A stretch of 64,000 bases of DNA from Myxococcales bacterium UBA1660 (GTDB lineage Bacteria > Myxococcota_A > Polyangia > Polyangiales > Houyiibacteriaceae). Both the position numbers and the translations under genes were made by a program. The notes under the pieces were generated by a model. That model had not been told where the DNA came from. It ran no database searches and saw nothing but the letters and a program-made list of their open reading frames with translations. The stretch is from contig DCLA01000005.1 of NCBI GenBank assembly GCA_002320815.1, positions 86,204 to 150,203 on the forward strand. The letters run 5' to 3'. Numbering within the stretch: the first letter of the stretch is position 1; each line of letters begins with the position of its first letter. Positions 18,682-29,007 of this stretch are shown here, one piece after another.

Positions 18682-20339
18682 GCGAGCCCCTCGGGGAGGG
18701 GCAGGGCGGCGATGGTGTCGGCGAGCGCGCGGTCGGCCGCGCGGGATCCCGTCGCCGGCGCGTGGACCACCGTGGGGCCGGGCCGACCGAGGGCCTCCTG
18801 GAGGGCGGCGTTCAGCGACGCCGCATCGGTCGCGCGCGCGAAGGGGATGCCGAAGGTCGCCGCGGCGTGCGCGACGTCGATGCCCGGCCCCATCGTGAAG
18901 AGCCGCTCGAAGGACTCCGGACCCAGCGCGTCGTGGATCGGGAGCCGCTCGAAGATACGGCCGCCGTCGTTGTCGACGACCAACACGACGAGCGGCGCGG
19001 GCGCCCGGCGCGCGACGCTCAGCCCGCCGAGGTCGTGGAGGAAGGAGACGTCGCCGAGGACGCAGAGGGTGGGCGCGTCGCTGGCCACGGCGGCGCCCGC
19101 GGCGCCGGCGACGAGGCCATCGATGCCGCTCACGCCGCGCTGGTGCAGGACGCCGGCGCGGGGCGGGGACGCCCACAGATCGGCGTGCCGGATGGGCAGG
19201 CTGTTGCCCAGGACCACCAGCCCCGCCTCGGGCCAGCGCGCCAACGCGGTGCGTAGCACGTGCCCTTCGTGCCAAGGGCCCTCGAGGTGCTCTTCGCGCG
19301 CGGCCTCGACGGCTCGGGCGTACTCCGCGTTGGCGTCGTTCCAGCACGACGCGGGCCGCCCCGGCAGCACGCCGGCGAGGGCGCCGACGGTCGCCGCGAG
19401 GTCGCCCAGGATCACCGCTTCCGCGTCGGAGCTCGGGTCGGGCCAACCGTGCCCGGGGGTGCCCGCCAGGACGACCCGGCGCCGCCCGGCGACCCAGCGT
19501 TCCAGCCGTCCGCCCACCGGGGCGCGGCCGACCTGGAGGATCAGGTCCGGCTCGAGCCGGGGGCCGGCGAGGTCGCCGCAGGCGAGGGTGGGGACCTGCT
19601 GGCTGGCGGCGTCGGCCAGGAGCGGCGCGCCGAGGGCGCGGCGCAGGCGCTCCAGGTCACGCCGGGCGTCGCGCATGGCCAAGGGCGCGGGCCCCGCGAC
19701 CATGAGCGGTCGGTCGGCGCTCGCCAGGGTCGCCGCCAGTCGACCGAGGGTGCCCTCGGCGGGGAGCATCCGGGGGACGTCGACTCGCGGCGGGCTCGGC
19801 GGCGGGGGCGCGGTGGATCCGGGCTCCAGGGGCTTGCGGGCGGGCGCGTTCACGTGCACCGGGCCCGCGGCGGGCGTCCGGGCGCGGAGAGCGGCCTGGG
19901 CGCCGGCGCGGGCGGCGAAGGGGAGCGCCTCGGCGGTCCCCACGCCGAGGTCGATGGTGGCCCGCACGTGAGCGCCGAAGAGGCCGCGCTGATCGATGGT
20001 CTGGTTGGCGCCGGACCCGTGGAGCTCCGGCGGGCGGTCGGCGCTGACGATCACCAGCGGCAGCTCGGTGGCGCTGGCCTCCATCACGGCCGGGAGATAG
20101 TGGCCGAGCGCGGTCCCCGAAGTGCACAGCAACGCCGGGACCCGACCCACCCGGGCGAGCCCGAGGGCGAAGAAGCCGGCGGCGCGCTCGTCGTGGACCG
20201 GATGGATGGGGAGCCCGGCGCGCTCGACGGCCAGGAGCACCACCGTCGAGCGGGAGCCCGGGCTGACCACCAAGTCGGTCACGCCGCCGGCTCGGAGGCC
20301 GGCGACGAACGCATCCGCGAAGGCCGCCTGCGCGCTCAT
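18678..20339 (-). CDS. menD: SEPHCHC synthase MenD, ThDP-dependent
   Basis: The 553-residue protein has the MenD signature VVSPGSRSTVVLLAVERAG near residue 25, then the HDERAAGFFALG segment with the thiamine-activating Glu, and TSGTALGHYLPAVMEAS. ThDP-binding motifs follow in the C-terminal third (LCVLGDVSFLHDLGGL and VVDNDGGRIFERLP). It adds the succinic semialdehyde-ThDP unit from 2-oxoglutarate to isochorismate. Its product feeds MenH, encoded immediately downstream. The ATG at 20339 is four bases after the menF stop. Confidence 0.94.
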   Translation of the reverse strand: MSAQAAFADAFVAGLRAGGVTDLVVSPGSRSTVVLLAVERAGLPIHPVHDERAAGFFALGLARVGRVPALLCTSGTALGHYLPAVMEASATELPLVIVSADRPPELHGSGANQTIDQRGLFGAHVRATIDLGVGTAEALPFAARAGAQAALRARTPAAGPVHVNAPARKPLEPGSTAPPPPSPPRVDVPRMLPAEGTLGRLAATLASADRPLMVAGPAPLAMRDARRDLERLRRALGAPLLADAASQQVPTLACGDLAGPRLEPDLILQVGRAPVGGRLERWVAGRRRVVLAGTPGHGWPDPSSDAEAVILGDLAATVGALAGVLPGRPASCWNDANAEYARAVEAAREEHLEGPWHEGHVLRTALARWPEAGLVVLGNSLPIRHADLWASPPRAGVLHQRGVSGIDGLVAGAAGAAVASDAPTLCVLGDVSFLHDLGGLSVARRAPAPLVVLVVDNDGGRIFERLPIHDALGPESFERLFTMGPGIDVAHAAATFGIPFARATDAASLNAALQEALGRPGPTVVHAPATGSRAADRALADTIAALPLPEGLA

Positions 20340-20343
20340 CGGT

Positions 20344-21726
20344 TCACCCGTCGAGGACGCCCAAAAAGGAGCGCAGCTTGAGCCGGGCCTCGGCGAGCTC
20401 GGCTTCGGGATCCGAGTCCCGGACGATGCCGCCGCCGGCCCAGGCCCAGGCGCGGTCGCCGCGTAGGACACCCGAGCGGATGGCCACCACCAGCTCGCCC
20501 TCGCCGTGCCGGTCGAAGGTGCCGAAGGGCGCCGCGTACCAGCCGCGAGGCGGTTCGTGGGCGAGGATGTGCGCGATGGCGGCCTCCTGGGGGACGCCGC
20601 CGACCGCGGGCGTGGGATGCAGCGCGGCGGCGACCTCGAGCAAGTGCGCCGGCCGCGCCAGGGTGCCCGCGATGGGCGTCTCCAGGTGCAGCACGTCGGT
20701 GAGGACCTGCACCCGGGGCTCGTCCGGCTTCTCGACCTCCACCACGAAGGGCTCCAGGGCCGCCGCGATGGCGTCGACCACCAGGGCGTGCTCTTCGGCG
20801 TCCTTCAGGCTGCTCTGGAGGGCCTCGCGATCGCCGCGCGGGGCCGTGCCGGCCAGGGCGGTGGTCTGCACGCGGCCGTCGGTGATCGCGACCAGGCGCT
20901 CGGGGGTGGCGCCGAGGAAGGTGCTGCCCGCCACGCGCATCGCGAAGCGAGTGCTCTCCGGCTGCCGCCGCGCGAAGCGCTCGGCGAGGGGCCGCGGCGA
21001 CGCGGGGTGCTCGAGGCGCGCCTCGACCCGCCGGGCGGCCACGATCTTCTGCGCCTCGCCATCGGCGATGCGGCGGGTGATCCGCTCCACGCGCTCGAGG
21101 TAGCGCTCGGGTGGCTCCTCGATGACCCCCCGGAGCGTGATCCGCTCCTCGGCCGGGCGCGCGTACTGCAGGCGGGCGACGATGCGCTCGTGCTGCTCGA
21201 TGACTCCGCGCGCCGAGGCGCCCGCCGCGAGGCAGAGCTGGAGCGTCGCGGCGTTGCCGTCGATCCGGTAGGTCCAGCGCGGCAGGACGAAGCGGGCGTC
21301 GCCGAAGGGCGCGATCCCCCCGTTCGCCCAGGGCACGCCCGCCGCGCTGCCGGGCGCGAAGGCCAGGCCGCCCACGAAGCGCGGCTCGGGCTGCTCGCCC
21401 TCCAGCGACGGGTGACCGACCGTCACCACGTCGGCGAAGACCCGGCGCGCCTCGCTCTCGGCGCGCGCGAAGCGCGAGTTCCCGCTGGCGTCGATGGCCA
21501 CGGCGACGCCGAGGCCGGCCAAGGGGACGCCGCCCTGGGAGGCGGGCGGCGCGAAGAGGACGGCGTCGGTGGACTCGTCCCAGAGCGCGACCACGTCGTG
21601 GGCGACGGGCGCGGGCAGGGTGACGACCAGCGGCCGCGTGGCGTCCCGGTCGCCGAGCACCTCGTGGAGGAAGGCGGCCGGGCCGCGCCCCGCTCGGGGC
21701 GTCTCCTGGCGAAACGCTTCTCTCAC
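20344..21726 (-). CDS. menF: Isochorismate synthase MenF
   Basis: The 460-residue product is a chorismate-utilising enzyme. The C-terminal catalytic part has DGEAQKIVAARRVEA, FLGATPERLV, LKDAEEHALVVDAI, HLETPIAGTL and LHPTPAVGGVPQEAA, ending in the usual RSGVLRG...AGGGIVRDSDPEAELAE region. It isomerises chorismate to isochorismate, the entry step of the pathway. The GTG start at 21726 overlaps the menG stop as GTGA. Siderophore-type isochorismate synthases share the fold; the operon makes the menaquinone role much more likely. Confidence 0.92.
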   Translation of the reverse strand: MREAFRQETPRAGRGPAAFLHEVLGDRDATRPLVVTLPAPVAHDVVALWDESTDAVLFAPPASQGGVPLAGLGVAVAIDASGNSRFARAESEARRVFADVVTVGHPSLEGEQPEPRFVGGLAFAPGSAAGVPWANGGIAPFGDARFVLPRWTYRIDGNAATLQLCLAAGASARGVIEQHERIVARLQYARPAEERITLRGVIEEPPERYLERVERITRRIADGEAQKIVAARRVEARLEHPASPRPLAERFARRQPESTRFAMRVAGSTFLGATPERLVAITDGRVQTTALAGTAPRGDREALQSSLKDAEEHALVVDAIAAALEPFVVEVEKPDEPRVQVLTDVLHLETPIAGTLARPAHLLEVAAALHPTPAVGGVPQEAAIAHILAHEPPRGWYAAPFGTFDRHGEGELVVAIRSGVLRGDRAWAWAGGGIVRDSDPEAELAEARLKLRSFLGVLDG

Positions 21727-22448
21727 GGCACCCTCGCGACGTAGAGGTTCACCACCCCGAAGGTCAGCGGGTGGACGCCGAGGACGTCGAGACCCGCCTC
21801 GCGCATGGTCGCCGCGAAGACCTCGGCGGGCGGGAAGGCCTGGATGGACTCCTGCAGGTAGCGGTACTCGCGGGCGCCGCTGAGCCAGGCGCCGATGCGG
21901 GGCACCAGGACCCGGATGTAGAAGCGGGCGCCCAGGGCCAGGAGCCCGTGGTCGGGTTCGGCGAGCTCCAGGATGGCGACCCGGCCTCCGGGGCGGACCA
22001 CCCGGGCCATCTCGCGGAGGGCCTTGGCGCGGTCGGGCACGTTCCGGATGCCGAAGGCGATGCAGCAGCCGTCGAAGCGGTCGTCGGGGTAGGGCAGGGA
22101 CTGGGCGTCGCCCTGCTCCAGGGAGATGCGGTCGGCCAGGCCGCGCTCGCCGACCTTCTGCTCGCCGATGGCCAGCATGTTCCCCGAGGGGTCCGAGCCG
22201 GTCACCCGCGCGGAGGGGTGCTGCGAGGCCACGGCGATGGCCAGGTCGGCGGTGCCGGTGGCCAGGTCGAGGACCCGCGCGTCCGGACCGAGGCCGAGGG
22301 CCTCGACGGTGCGGCGACGCCAGCCGTGATCCAGGCCGAGGCTGAGGATGCGGTTGAGCCGGTCGTAGCGCTCGGCGATGGCGTCGAACATCGAGCCGGA
22401 GCCGAGGTCCTCGGGCTCGGGCGCAGCGGTGGTCACCTGGGGGTTCAT
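21723..22448 (-). CDS. menG: Demethylmenaquinone methyltransferase MenG (UbiE family)
   Basis: The 241-residue SAM methyltransferase begins with the UbiE pattern MFDAIAERYDRLNRILSLGL and HGWRRRTVEALG. It carries VLDLATGTADLAIAVA (SAM motif I), GIRNVPDRAKALREMARVVRPGG and the family-typical YRYLQESIQAFPPAEVFAATM. It adds the ring methyl in the last step of menaquinone synthesis. Its ATG overlaps the stop of the HMG-CoA reductase gene (ATGA). A ubiquinone role is unlikely, since all neighbours are men genes. Confidence 0.92.
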   Translation of the reverse strand: MNPQVTTAAPEPEDLGSGSMFDAIAERYDRLNRILSLGLDHGWRRRTVEALGLGPDARVLDLATGTADLAIAVASQHPSARVTGSDPSGNMLAIGEQKVGERGLADRISLEQGDAQSLPYPDDRFDGCCIAFGIRNVPDRAKALREMARVVRPGGRVAILELAEPDHGLLALGARFYIRVLVPRIGAWLSGAREYRYLQESIQAFPPAEVFAATMREAGLDVLGVHPLTFGVVNLYVARVP

Positions 22449-23668
22449 CGGTTCTCCTCCGTGCTCTTGCGCGCGTGCAGGCGCATGTGGCCCTGTTGGA
22501 TCCCCTCGCCCGCGAGGGCGCGGAGGGCGGCCAGGTTGGACGCGAGGCCGGCGGCGGCCATGACCAGCGCGAGCTCCCGGGCACCCTTCACGTCGAGGAT
22601 GCCGAAGGCGGCGCGGACGCCTGGGTGGACCCGGGTGGAGCCACCGACGGTGGCGACAGCCAAGGGGAGCTCCAGCGCCCCGACCAAGTGGTCGCCTTCG
22701 ACCCGCCAGGTGGCCAAGGGGCGGTAGGGGCCCGAGCCCGCGGCGCCCATCGCGGCGTGGGCGTGGGCGCCGGCTTCGATGGAGCGCCAGTCCTGTCCGA
22801 GGGCGACCGCGACGGCGTCGATGCCGTTCATGATGCCCTTGTTGTGCGTGACCGCGCGGTAGGGGTCGCGCTCCGCGAAGCGGCTGGCGCGCTCGATGGC
22901 TCGGGCGAGCTCGAGGCCTCCGACGGAGTCCGCGCTCACGCGGCAGCCGACGCGCACCATGCGCCGGACCGGCAGGTTGCTCAGGATGCGCAGCCCGAGG
23001 GTCCCGCCCAACAGCGCGTGGACCTCGGGGGCCACCGCCTCGGCGACGGTGTCCACCAGGTTGGCGCCCATGGCGTCCCCGACGTCCACGTAGAAGTGCA
23101 GGACCACCAGGCCGGTCTCGGCGTCGACGACGCGGGCCTCCACGTCGCAGCAGCCCCCGCCGCGCGCGACCATGCGCGGGATGGCGGCGTTGGCCGCGGC
23201 GACGAGCGCGTCGCGGGCCTCGGCGACCCGCGCCGTGGCCAGCTCGGGCTCGGGCACCTCGTCGAGCTGCACCTGCGCGGTCATGATCGCCGCGTCGGCC
23301 TCGCCTTCGAAGCCGCCGCCGAGGCGGACCATGCGCGCGGCGTTGCTGGCGGCGGCGACCACCGAGGGCTCCTCCACGCTCATGGGGACCAGCACGTCGC
23401 GGCCGGCGACGCGGAAGTTGGTGGCCACCGAGAGAGGCAGGCCCTGAATGGCGATGACGTTCTCGCTCATCCGGTCGGCGACCTCGAGGGGCAGGGTGGC
23501 GCCCGTCTCGAGGGGGAAGCGGAGGGCCTCGTCCACGTGCTCGGTGCACAGGGCGCGTCGCTCGGCGACCGGTTTGCGGTGCAGGCCGGGGAGGCGGCTG
23601 GTGGGAGCTGCGTCGCGCTTCTCGGCGACCGGCTGGGCCTGGGTGCGGTGGGTCTGGGTCGAGGTCAT
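22445..23668 (-). CDS. mvaA: Class II hydroxymethylglutaryl-CoA reductase, menaquinone operon copy
   Basis: The 407-residue protein matches class II HMG-CoA reductases. It has ENVIAIQGLPLSVATNF, PMSVEEPSVVAAAS (substrate loop Glu), VDVGDAMGANLVDTVAE, VTHNKGIMNGIDAVAVA (catalytic Lys) and GEGIQQGHMRLHAR with the catalytic His. The protein stops about ten residues after this His, so the C-terminal flap of about 45-50 residues in the family, present in the second copy at 56621-57985, is missing or minimal. It makes mevalonate for isoprenoids. It sits one base after the polyprenyl synthase stop. Confidence 0.9.
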   Translation of the reverse strand: MTSTQTHRTQAQPVAEKRDAAPTSRLPGLHRKPVAERRALCTEHVDEALRFPLETGATLPLEVADRMSENVIAIQGLPLSVATNFRVAGRDVLVPMSVEEPSVVAAASNAARMVRLGGGFEGEADAAIMTAQVQLDEVPEPELATARVAEARDALVAAANAAIPRMVARGGGCCDVEARVVDAETGLVVLHFYVDVGDAMGANLVDTVAEAVAPEVHALLGGTLGLRILSNLPVRRMVRVGCRVSADSVGGLELARAIERASRFAERDPYRAVTHNKGIMNGIDAVAVALGQDWRSIEAGAHAHAAMGAAGSGPYRPLATWRVEGDHLVGALELPLAVATVGGSTRVHPGVRAAFGILDVKGARELALVMAAAGLASNLAALRALAGEGIQQGHMRLHARKSTEENR

Positions 23669-23669
23669 C

Positions 23670-24791
23670 TCAACGCTCCCGGTGGACGGTGGCCTGGGCG
23701 ACGGTGACCAGCGCGTGCTTCGCGGGCCCGTCGGCCAGCCCGTCGAGCGACGCGATGGCGCGGGCGGCGTGGTCGGCGGCCAGGGTCCGACAGGCGTCGA
23801 TGCCGCCGGCGGCGTCGATGGCCTCGGCGAGGGCGGCGTGGGCCGACGCTTCGGTCTCCGGGCTGGCGTCCAGGACCGCGCGGACGAGGCCGTCGAGGGC
23901 CGGATCCTTCTCGCGGGCCATGATGAGCGGGTAGGTGGTCTTGCCCTCGCGGAGATCGGCGAAGAGGGTCTTGCCCGTCTCGGCGGGGTCGCCGCCGTAG
24001 TCGAGGAGGTCGTCGACGAGCTGGAAGGCCATGCCCAGGTGGTCCCCGTAGGCGGCCAGGCGCTCGGCCTGCTCCTCGTCCGCGCCGCCGGCCCGGGCGC
24101 CGGCGTACATGGCCCAGCGGAAGAGGGCCGCGGTCTTCCCACGCACGATGGCGAAGTAGCGGTCGGCGCTCAGGTCCAGGTGGCCGCGCCCCTCGAGCTG
24201 GATGGACTCCGCTTCGATCATCTCGTCGATGATCGTCAGCAGCCGGTCGAGGGCGCCGGGAATCCCGGTCTGGCGCACGCGCTGGAGCGCGTGGATCAGC
24301 AGCCAGTCGCCCGCGAAGATGGACGCGGCGTTACCGTAGATGGTGCGTGCGGCGGGGGCGCCCCGACGCTGGTCCCCGTCGTCGACCACGTCGTCGTGGA
24401 GCAGGGTCGCGCAGTGGACCAGCTCGACGGCCACCCCGAGCTCGCGGGCTTCGGCACCGAAGCCGGAGCCGGTCCGTGCGGCCAATGCCACGCAGAGCGG
24501 GCGAAGCCGCTTGCCGCCCTGGTCCAGGAGGTGGTGCGCCCCCCGGTGCACGGCGCGCTCGCTCCGCGGGAGGGAGCGCAGCGCGATCTCCACCTCGCCC
24601 ATGTCCCAGCGCACCAGCTCGGCCAGCTCCCCGATCCGCAGCGCGAGCTGGTCGAGACCACGCTCCCGGCAGAGGTTCTCGAGACCGCGCAGCACCGCCG
24701 CCTTCTCCTGGACGGGAGGCGCCTCGCGGCGCGGCGAGCCGCCGCCGGTCCGGGCGAGGATGGGCCCTCCGGTGATGGGGGACGTGGACAT
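23670..24791 (-). CDS. Polyprenyl diphosphate synthase (trans-isoprenyl type), first gene of the men operon
   Basis: The 373-residue protein has both Asp-rich motifs of trans-prenyltransferases: LLHDDVVDDGDQRRG (first) and FQLVDDLLDYGGD (second), plus GGKRLRP and GKTAALFRWAM. It elongates allylic diphosphates with IPP. The small residues upstream of the first motif and the operon suggest it makes the long menaquinone tail, but product length needs assay. The ATG at 24791 has a strong AAGGAG site five bases upstream. An N-terminal 40-residue Gly/Pro-rich stretch is not part of the family core. Confidence 0.9.
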   Translation of the reverse strand: MSTSPITGGPILARTGGGSPRREAPPVQEKAAVLRGLENLCRERGLDQLALRIGELAELVRWDMGEVEIALRSLPRSERAVHRGAHHLLDQGGKRLRPLCVALAARTGSGFGAEARELGVAVELVHCATLLHDDVVDDGDQRRGAPAARTIYGNAASIFAGDWLLIHALQRVRQTGIPGALDRLLTIIDEMIEAESIQLEGRGHLDLSADRYFAIVRGKTAALFRWAMYAGARAGGADEEQAERLAAYGDHLGMAFQLVDDLLDYGGDPAETGKTLFADLREGKTTYPLIMAREKDPALDGLVRAVLDASPETEASAHAALAEAIDAAGGIDACRTLAADHAARAIASLDGLADGPAKHALVTVAQATVHRER

Positions 24792-24831
24792 CGGAACTCC
24801 TTGGGGCGCGGGCGCCGGTGGACGGTCGATC

Positions 24832-24859
24832 GCAAGTTTCAAAGCTCTTTGAAACTTGC
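24832..24859. promoter_or_regulatory. Perfect 13-bp inverted repeat, candidate operator or 5'-UTR hairpin of the men operon
   Basis: Arms GCAAGTTTCAAAG and CTTTGAAACTTGC are separated by two bases. The site is strikingly AT-rich for this genome, lies 41 bases upstream of the first start codon, and begins a few bases downstream of the predicted transcription start. Symmetry and position suit repression by a dimeric HTH protein; an RNA hairpin is the alternative. I saw no second copy in the window. Confidence 0.6.
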
Positions 24860-24868
24860 TGCATGTCC

Positions 24869-24897
24869 GGTGTAGGGCGCGCCGGCGGCCGGGTCAA
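24869..24897 (-). promoter_or_regulatory. Sigma70-like promoter of the menaquinone operon
   Basis: On the minus strand TTGACC (-35, 24897-24892) and TACACC (-10, 24874-24869) are spaced by exactly 17 bases. Transcription would start near 24862, just before the inverted repeat. The -10 match is moderate, so this is a candidate only. Confidence 0.45.
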
Positions 24898-25029
24898 GCG
24901 GGGTGGAGACGCTTCTCGCGCTGGGGCCGGAGTGGGGGCGAACGCTCCGTGGCAACCGCCATGCGGCTGTCACCGAAGCGTCACCCGGCGGCGCCGCGAC
25001 CGTCACGGGACGGCGCCACTGATCCGTCC

Positions 25030-25728
25030 ATGGCCCGCACCAAGCTCCCCCAGCGCCCCGGCGCTCCGTCCGAGCCCCGCTCCTTCCTCCTCCCCGTGGC
25101 GGCGCTCCTGGCGCTGCTCTTCGTGGGCGTGGCCTACCCGGCGCTGAGCGCCGCGGAGCACGAAGAAGAGGAAGCCGAGGCCGAGACCCCGGCCGAGCCC
25201 GACAACGCGACGCTCACCGTGCGCACGACCCCCGAAGGGGCGACGGTCCGTGCGGGCGACGAGGAGTGCACCGCGCCCTGCGACCTCGAGCTGCCCGCGG
25301 ACGAAGAGCTCACGGTGCGGATCACCAAGGAGGGCTTCCGTGCCGTCGAGCACGAGCTGACCCCGACCGCCGGCATGGATCCCCTGGACGTGAACCTCGA
25401 GGCCGCGCCCTTCGTGCTGGCCGTCACCGCGCCCGAAGGGGCGACCGTGTGGGTGAACGGTGAGGAAGCCAGCGACCCGAGCGCCATCGAGCTCGGCGAC
25501 GCCCTCGCCCAGCCGGTCGCCGTCGAGGTCCGCCAGCGCGGCTTCCGCTCCTACACCACCGAGGTCGCCGCCGACGCCTTCACCGCCGAGGACGCGCGGC
25601 GCTTCCACCAGGTCGAGGTGAGCGAGCTCGAGCGCGCCGGTCGCAGCCCGCGCCGGGCGGCGGCCCCGGCAGCCGCCCCGGCCCCCGCGCCGGAGCCCGA
25701 GGGCCCGGTGCCCAACAACCCCTTCTGA
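25030..25728 (+). CDS. Membrane-anchored PEGA-domain protein
   Basis: The 232-residue product has one N-terminal hydrophobic segment (FLLPVAALLALLFVGVAYPA), then a Glu-rich spacer and two PEGA-type beta repeats. These are LTVRTTPEGATVRAGDEECTAPCDLELP (split by a Cys pair) and LAVTAPEGATVWVNGEEASDPSAIELG, each with the PEGA core. It ends in an Ala/Pro-rich tail. PEGA domains occur on secreted or surface proteins, often with Ser/Thr kinases. The ATG at 25030 is chosen because it places the signal or anchor segment correctly; a longer frame upstream has no support. Function unknown. Confidence 0.7.
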   Translation: MARTKLPQRPGAPSEPRSFLLPVAALLALLFVGVAYPALSAAEHEEEEAEAETPAEPDNATLTVRTTPEGATVRAGDEECTAPCDLELPADEELTVRITKEGFRAVEHELTPTAGMDPLDVNLEAAPFVLAVTAPEGATVWVNGEEASDPSAIELGDALAQPVAVEVRQRGFRSYTTEVAADAFTAEDARRFHQVEVSELERAGRSPRRAAAPAAAPAPAPEPEGPVPNNPF

Positions 25729-25787
25729 CTCGCAGGGCGGGAACGGCCGTGCCGAATGGCCGAGCCATGGCATCCTCCCCGCCCACG

Positions 25788-27474
<1,687 letters not shown>

Positions 27475-27488
<14 letters not shown>

Positions 27489-27792
27489 CGACGTCGGCCA
27501 GCCGGTCCAGGCGGGCTTCCCAGAGCGCGGCGTGCGCGTCCCGGCTGTCGCCATTGGCGAAGCCGGTGTGCATCACCATCAGCTCGGTGCCGCCGGGGGC
27601 GCCGTTGAGCACCAGCATCACGCGGGTCCGCTCCCCGTCGACCGGGACGGCCAGGGTCAGCTTCGGCGGGTCGTCCTTCACGACCTCCGCCGCCTCGCCT
27701 GCGCCCCACCAGTCGGCTGGGCGGGTGAGGGCCGCGTGCAGGGTGGTGGCGTCGACTGGGAAGGTCTGGCTCAGCGAGGCGACGGCGTTCAA
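27475..27792 (-). CDS. Small SRPBCC (START-like) domain protein
   Basis: The 105-residue product reads like a short SRPBCC or AHSA1 fold: an N-terminal SLSQTFPVDATTLHAALTRPADWW, strands around PKLTLAVP and RTRVMLVLNG, then the C-terminal helix FANGDSRDAHAALWEARLDRLADVVN. The start is TTG at 27792, forming TTGA with the stop of the upstream gene; there is no ATG or GTG nearby. The 3' end overlaps ilvD convergently by 14 bases. The fold call is moderate and no ligand can be named. Confidence 0.5.
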
Positions 27793-28949
27793 TCGAGGGC
27801 TCCCTCGGGGAACTGGTCGCCCCACTGTTCCATCTGCTGGCGGATGACCGGTTCGAGCTGCTCCACCAGCTGCCGGCCTTGGGCCAGCGAGCGTTCGGCG
27901 AGCTCCCGGAGGGTCTGGGTTCGTTGCTGGATCCGCTCGTCGCCGATGCCCAGGCTGCTGCAGAGGCGTCGCGCGGAGTTCGCCACACCGGTCGCCTGCA
28001 CCTTCACGACCCGCACCGTCCACTCGGTGCGCTCGAGCTCGTCCCAGATGGGGTCGTGGCAGGGGAAGCGAGGCTCGGCGGCCAGGGTCTGGCGGGCGCG
28101 CGTGAAGAGGCGAATCACACGGCGGGTCTCGGCGGGGACGCCATTGGAGCGCGGGCCATACGCGTTCTCGCACCGGTGGTCGTAGGGACCGGGGTCCACG
28201 CAGTGGCGCAGCGCTTCGAGGTGCTCGAGCGCTCGGGTCATGCCGCTCTGGAATCGCAGCGTCTGGAGCTCCAGGTCTTCGTCGGGTTGGTTCCAGCGCT
28301 CGAAGGGCTCGCAGAGGTCGTCCAGGGCGCGGATCAACGAGCTGGCGTAGGAGCGCACGCTCGACGACTCGACCGAGCGCAGGAGGGTTCGGAGGTCGCG
28401 GGAGACGCCTCCGCTGCAGACCGGCGGCGCCTCGTGGCCTCGGGTCTGGGCGCCCCGAACGATCCGCACCAGGATGGGCTCCAGGCTCCGGGCGCCCTCG
28501 ACCTGCATGCGGCTCTGCCGGATCCCGCGGATCACCGCGGCCAGCTGCTCGGGCGGGAGCTGGTAGGTGGCGGGCGTCGCCGGAGTCCCCAGGGCGGCCT
28601 CGTTCCCCCGGGCGGTGAGCCCCCGGGCCCAGGTGCTGCGCGCGGCGTCGTCCCGCGCCCGGGCGAGGGACTGGAGCTCGCGGTCGGCCCAGGCGTGGAT
28701 GCGCTCGAAGGTCGCGTCCTCGGTCGCGCAGGCGTTCCACTCCAGGCAGATGCTGCGACGGAGGAGCTGCAGGGCCTCCAGCCCGGCCCGAACCGGCGCC
28801 GAGAGACCGGTCAGCCGCCGGGCGCGGCCTTCGAAGGTCCGCGCCTCGGCGTCGCAGTCCCGGGGGAGCCGGTCACACTCCTGGGCGTTCGAGACCGCGG
28901 GCGCGAGAGCGGCCCAGACGAACGCGGTGATGGCGAGGCTTCGAGACAT
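27789..28949 (-). CDS. Secreted protein related to the sensor domain of the adjacent Ser/Thr kinase
   Basis: The 386-residue protein has a clear signal peptide (SLAITAFVWAALAPAVSNAQ, cleaved before ECDRLP) and is otherwise helical with several cysteines. I know no family. Its second half shares spaced landmarks with the extracytoplasmic part of the kinase encoded 58 bases upstream. These are a CEPF tetrapeptide, a FPC(H/D)DP pattern, a downstream Cys after an Ala/Ser-rich stretch, and a final Leu/Arg-rich helix. It is thus likely a soluble paralogue of that domain. The pair form one operon. Ligand and role unknown. Confidence 0.7.
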   Translation of the reverse strand: MSRSLAITAFVWAALAPAVSNAQECDRLPRDCDAEARTFEGRARRLTGLSAPVRAGLEALQLLRRSICLEWNACATEDATFERIHAWADRELQSLARARDDAARSTWARGLTARGNEAALGTPATPATYQLPPEQLAAVIRGIRQSRMQVEGARSLEPILVRIVRGAQTRGHEAPPVCSGGVSRDLRTLLRSVESSSVRSYASSLIRALDDLCEPFERWNQPDEDLELQTLRFQSGMTRALEHLEALRHCVDPGPYDHRCENAYGPRSNGVPAETRRVIRLFTRARQTLAAEPRFPCHDPIWDELERTEWTVRVVKVQATGVANSARRLCSSLGIGDERIQQRTQTLRELAERSLAQGRQLVEQLEPVIRQQMEQWGDQFPEGALD

Positions 28950-29007
28950 GAGCGGTCGGCTCGACGGTACGCGGGGCGCGGGTCTTCAATTCCCCGAGCC
29001 CGGAGCG

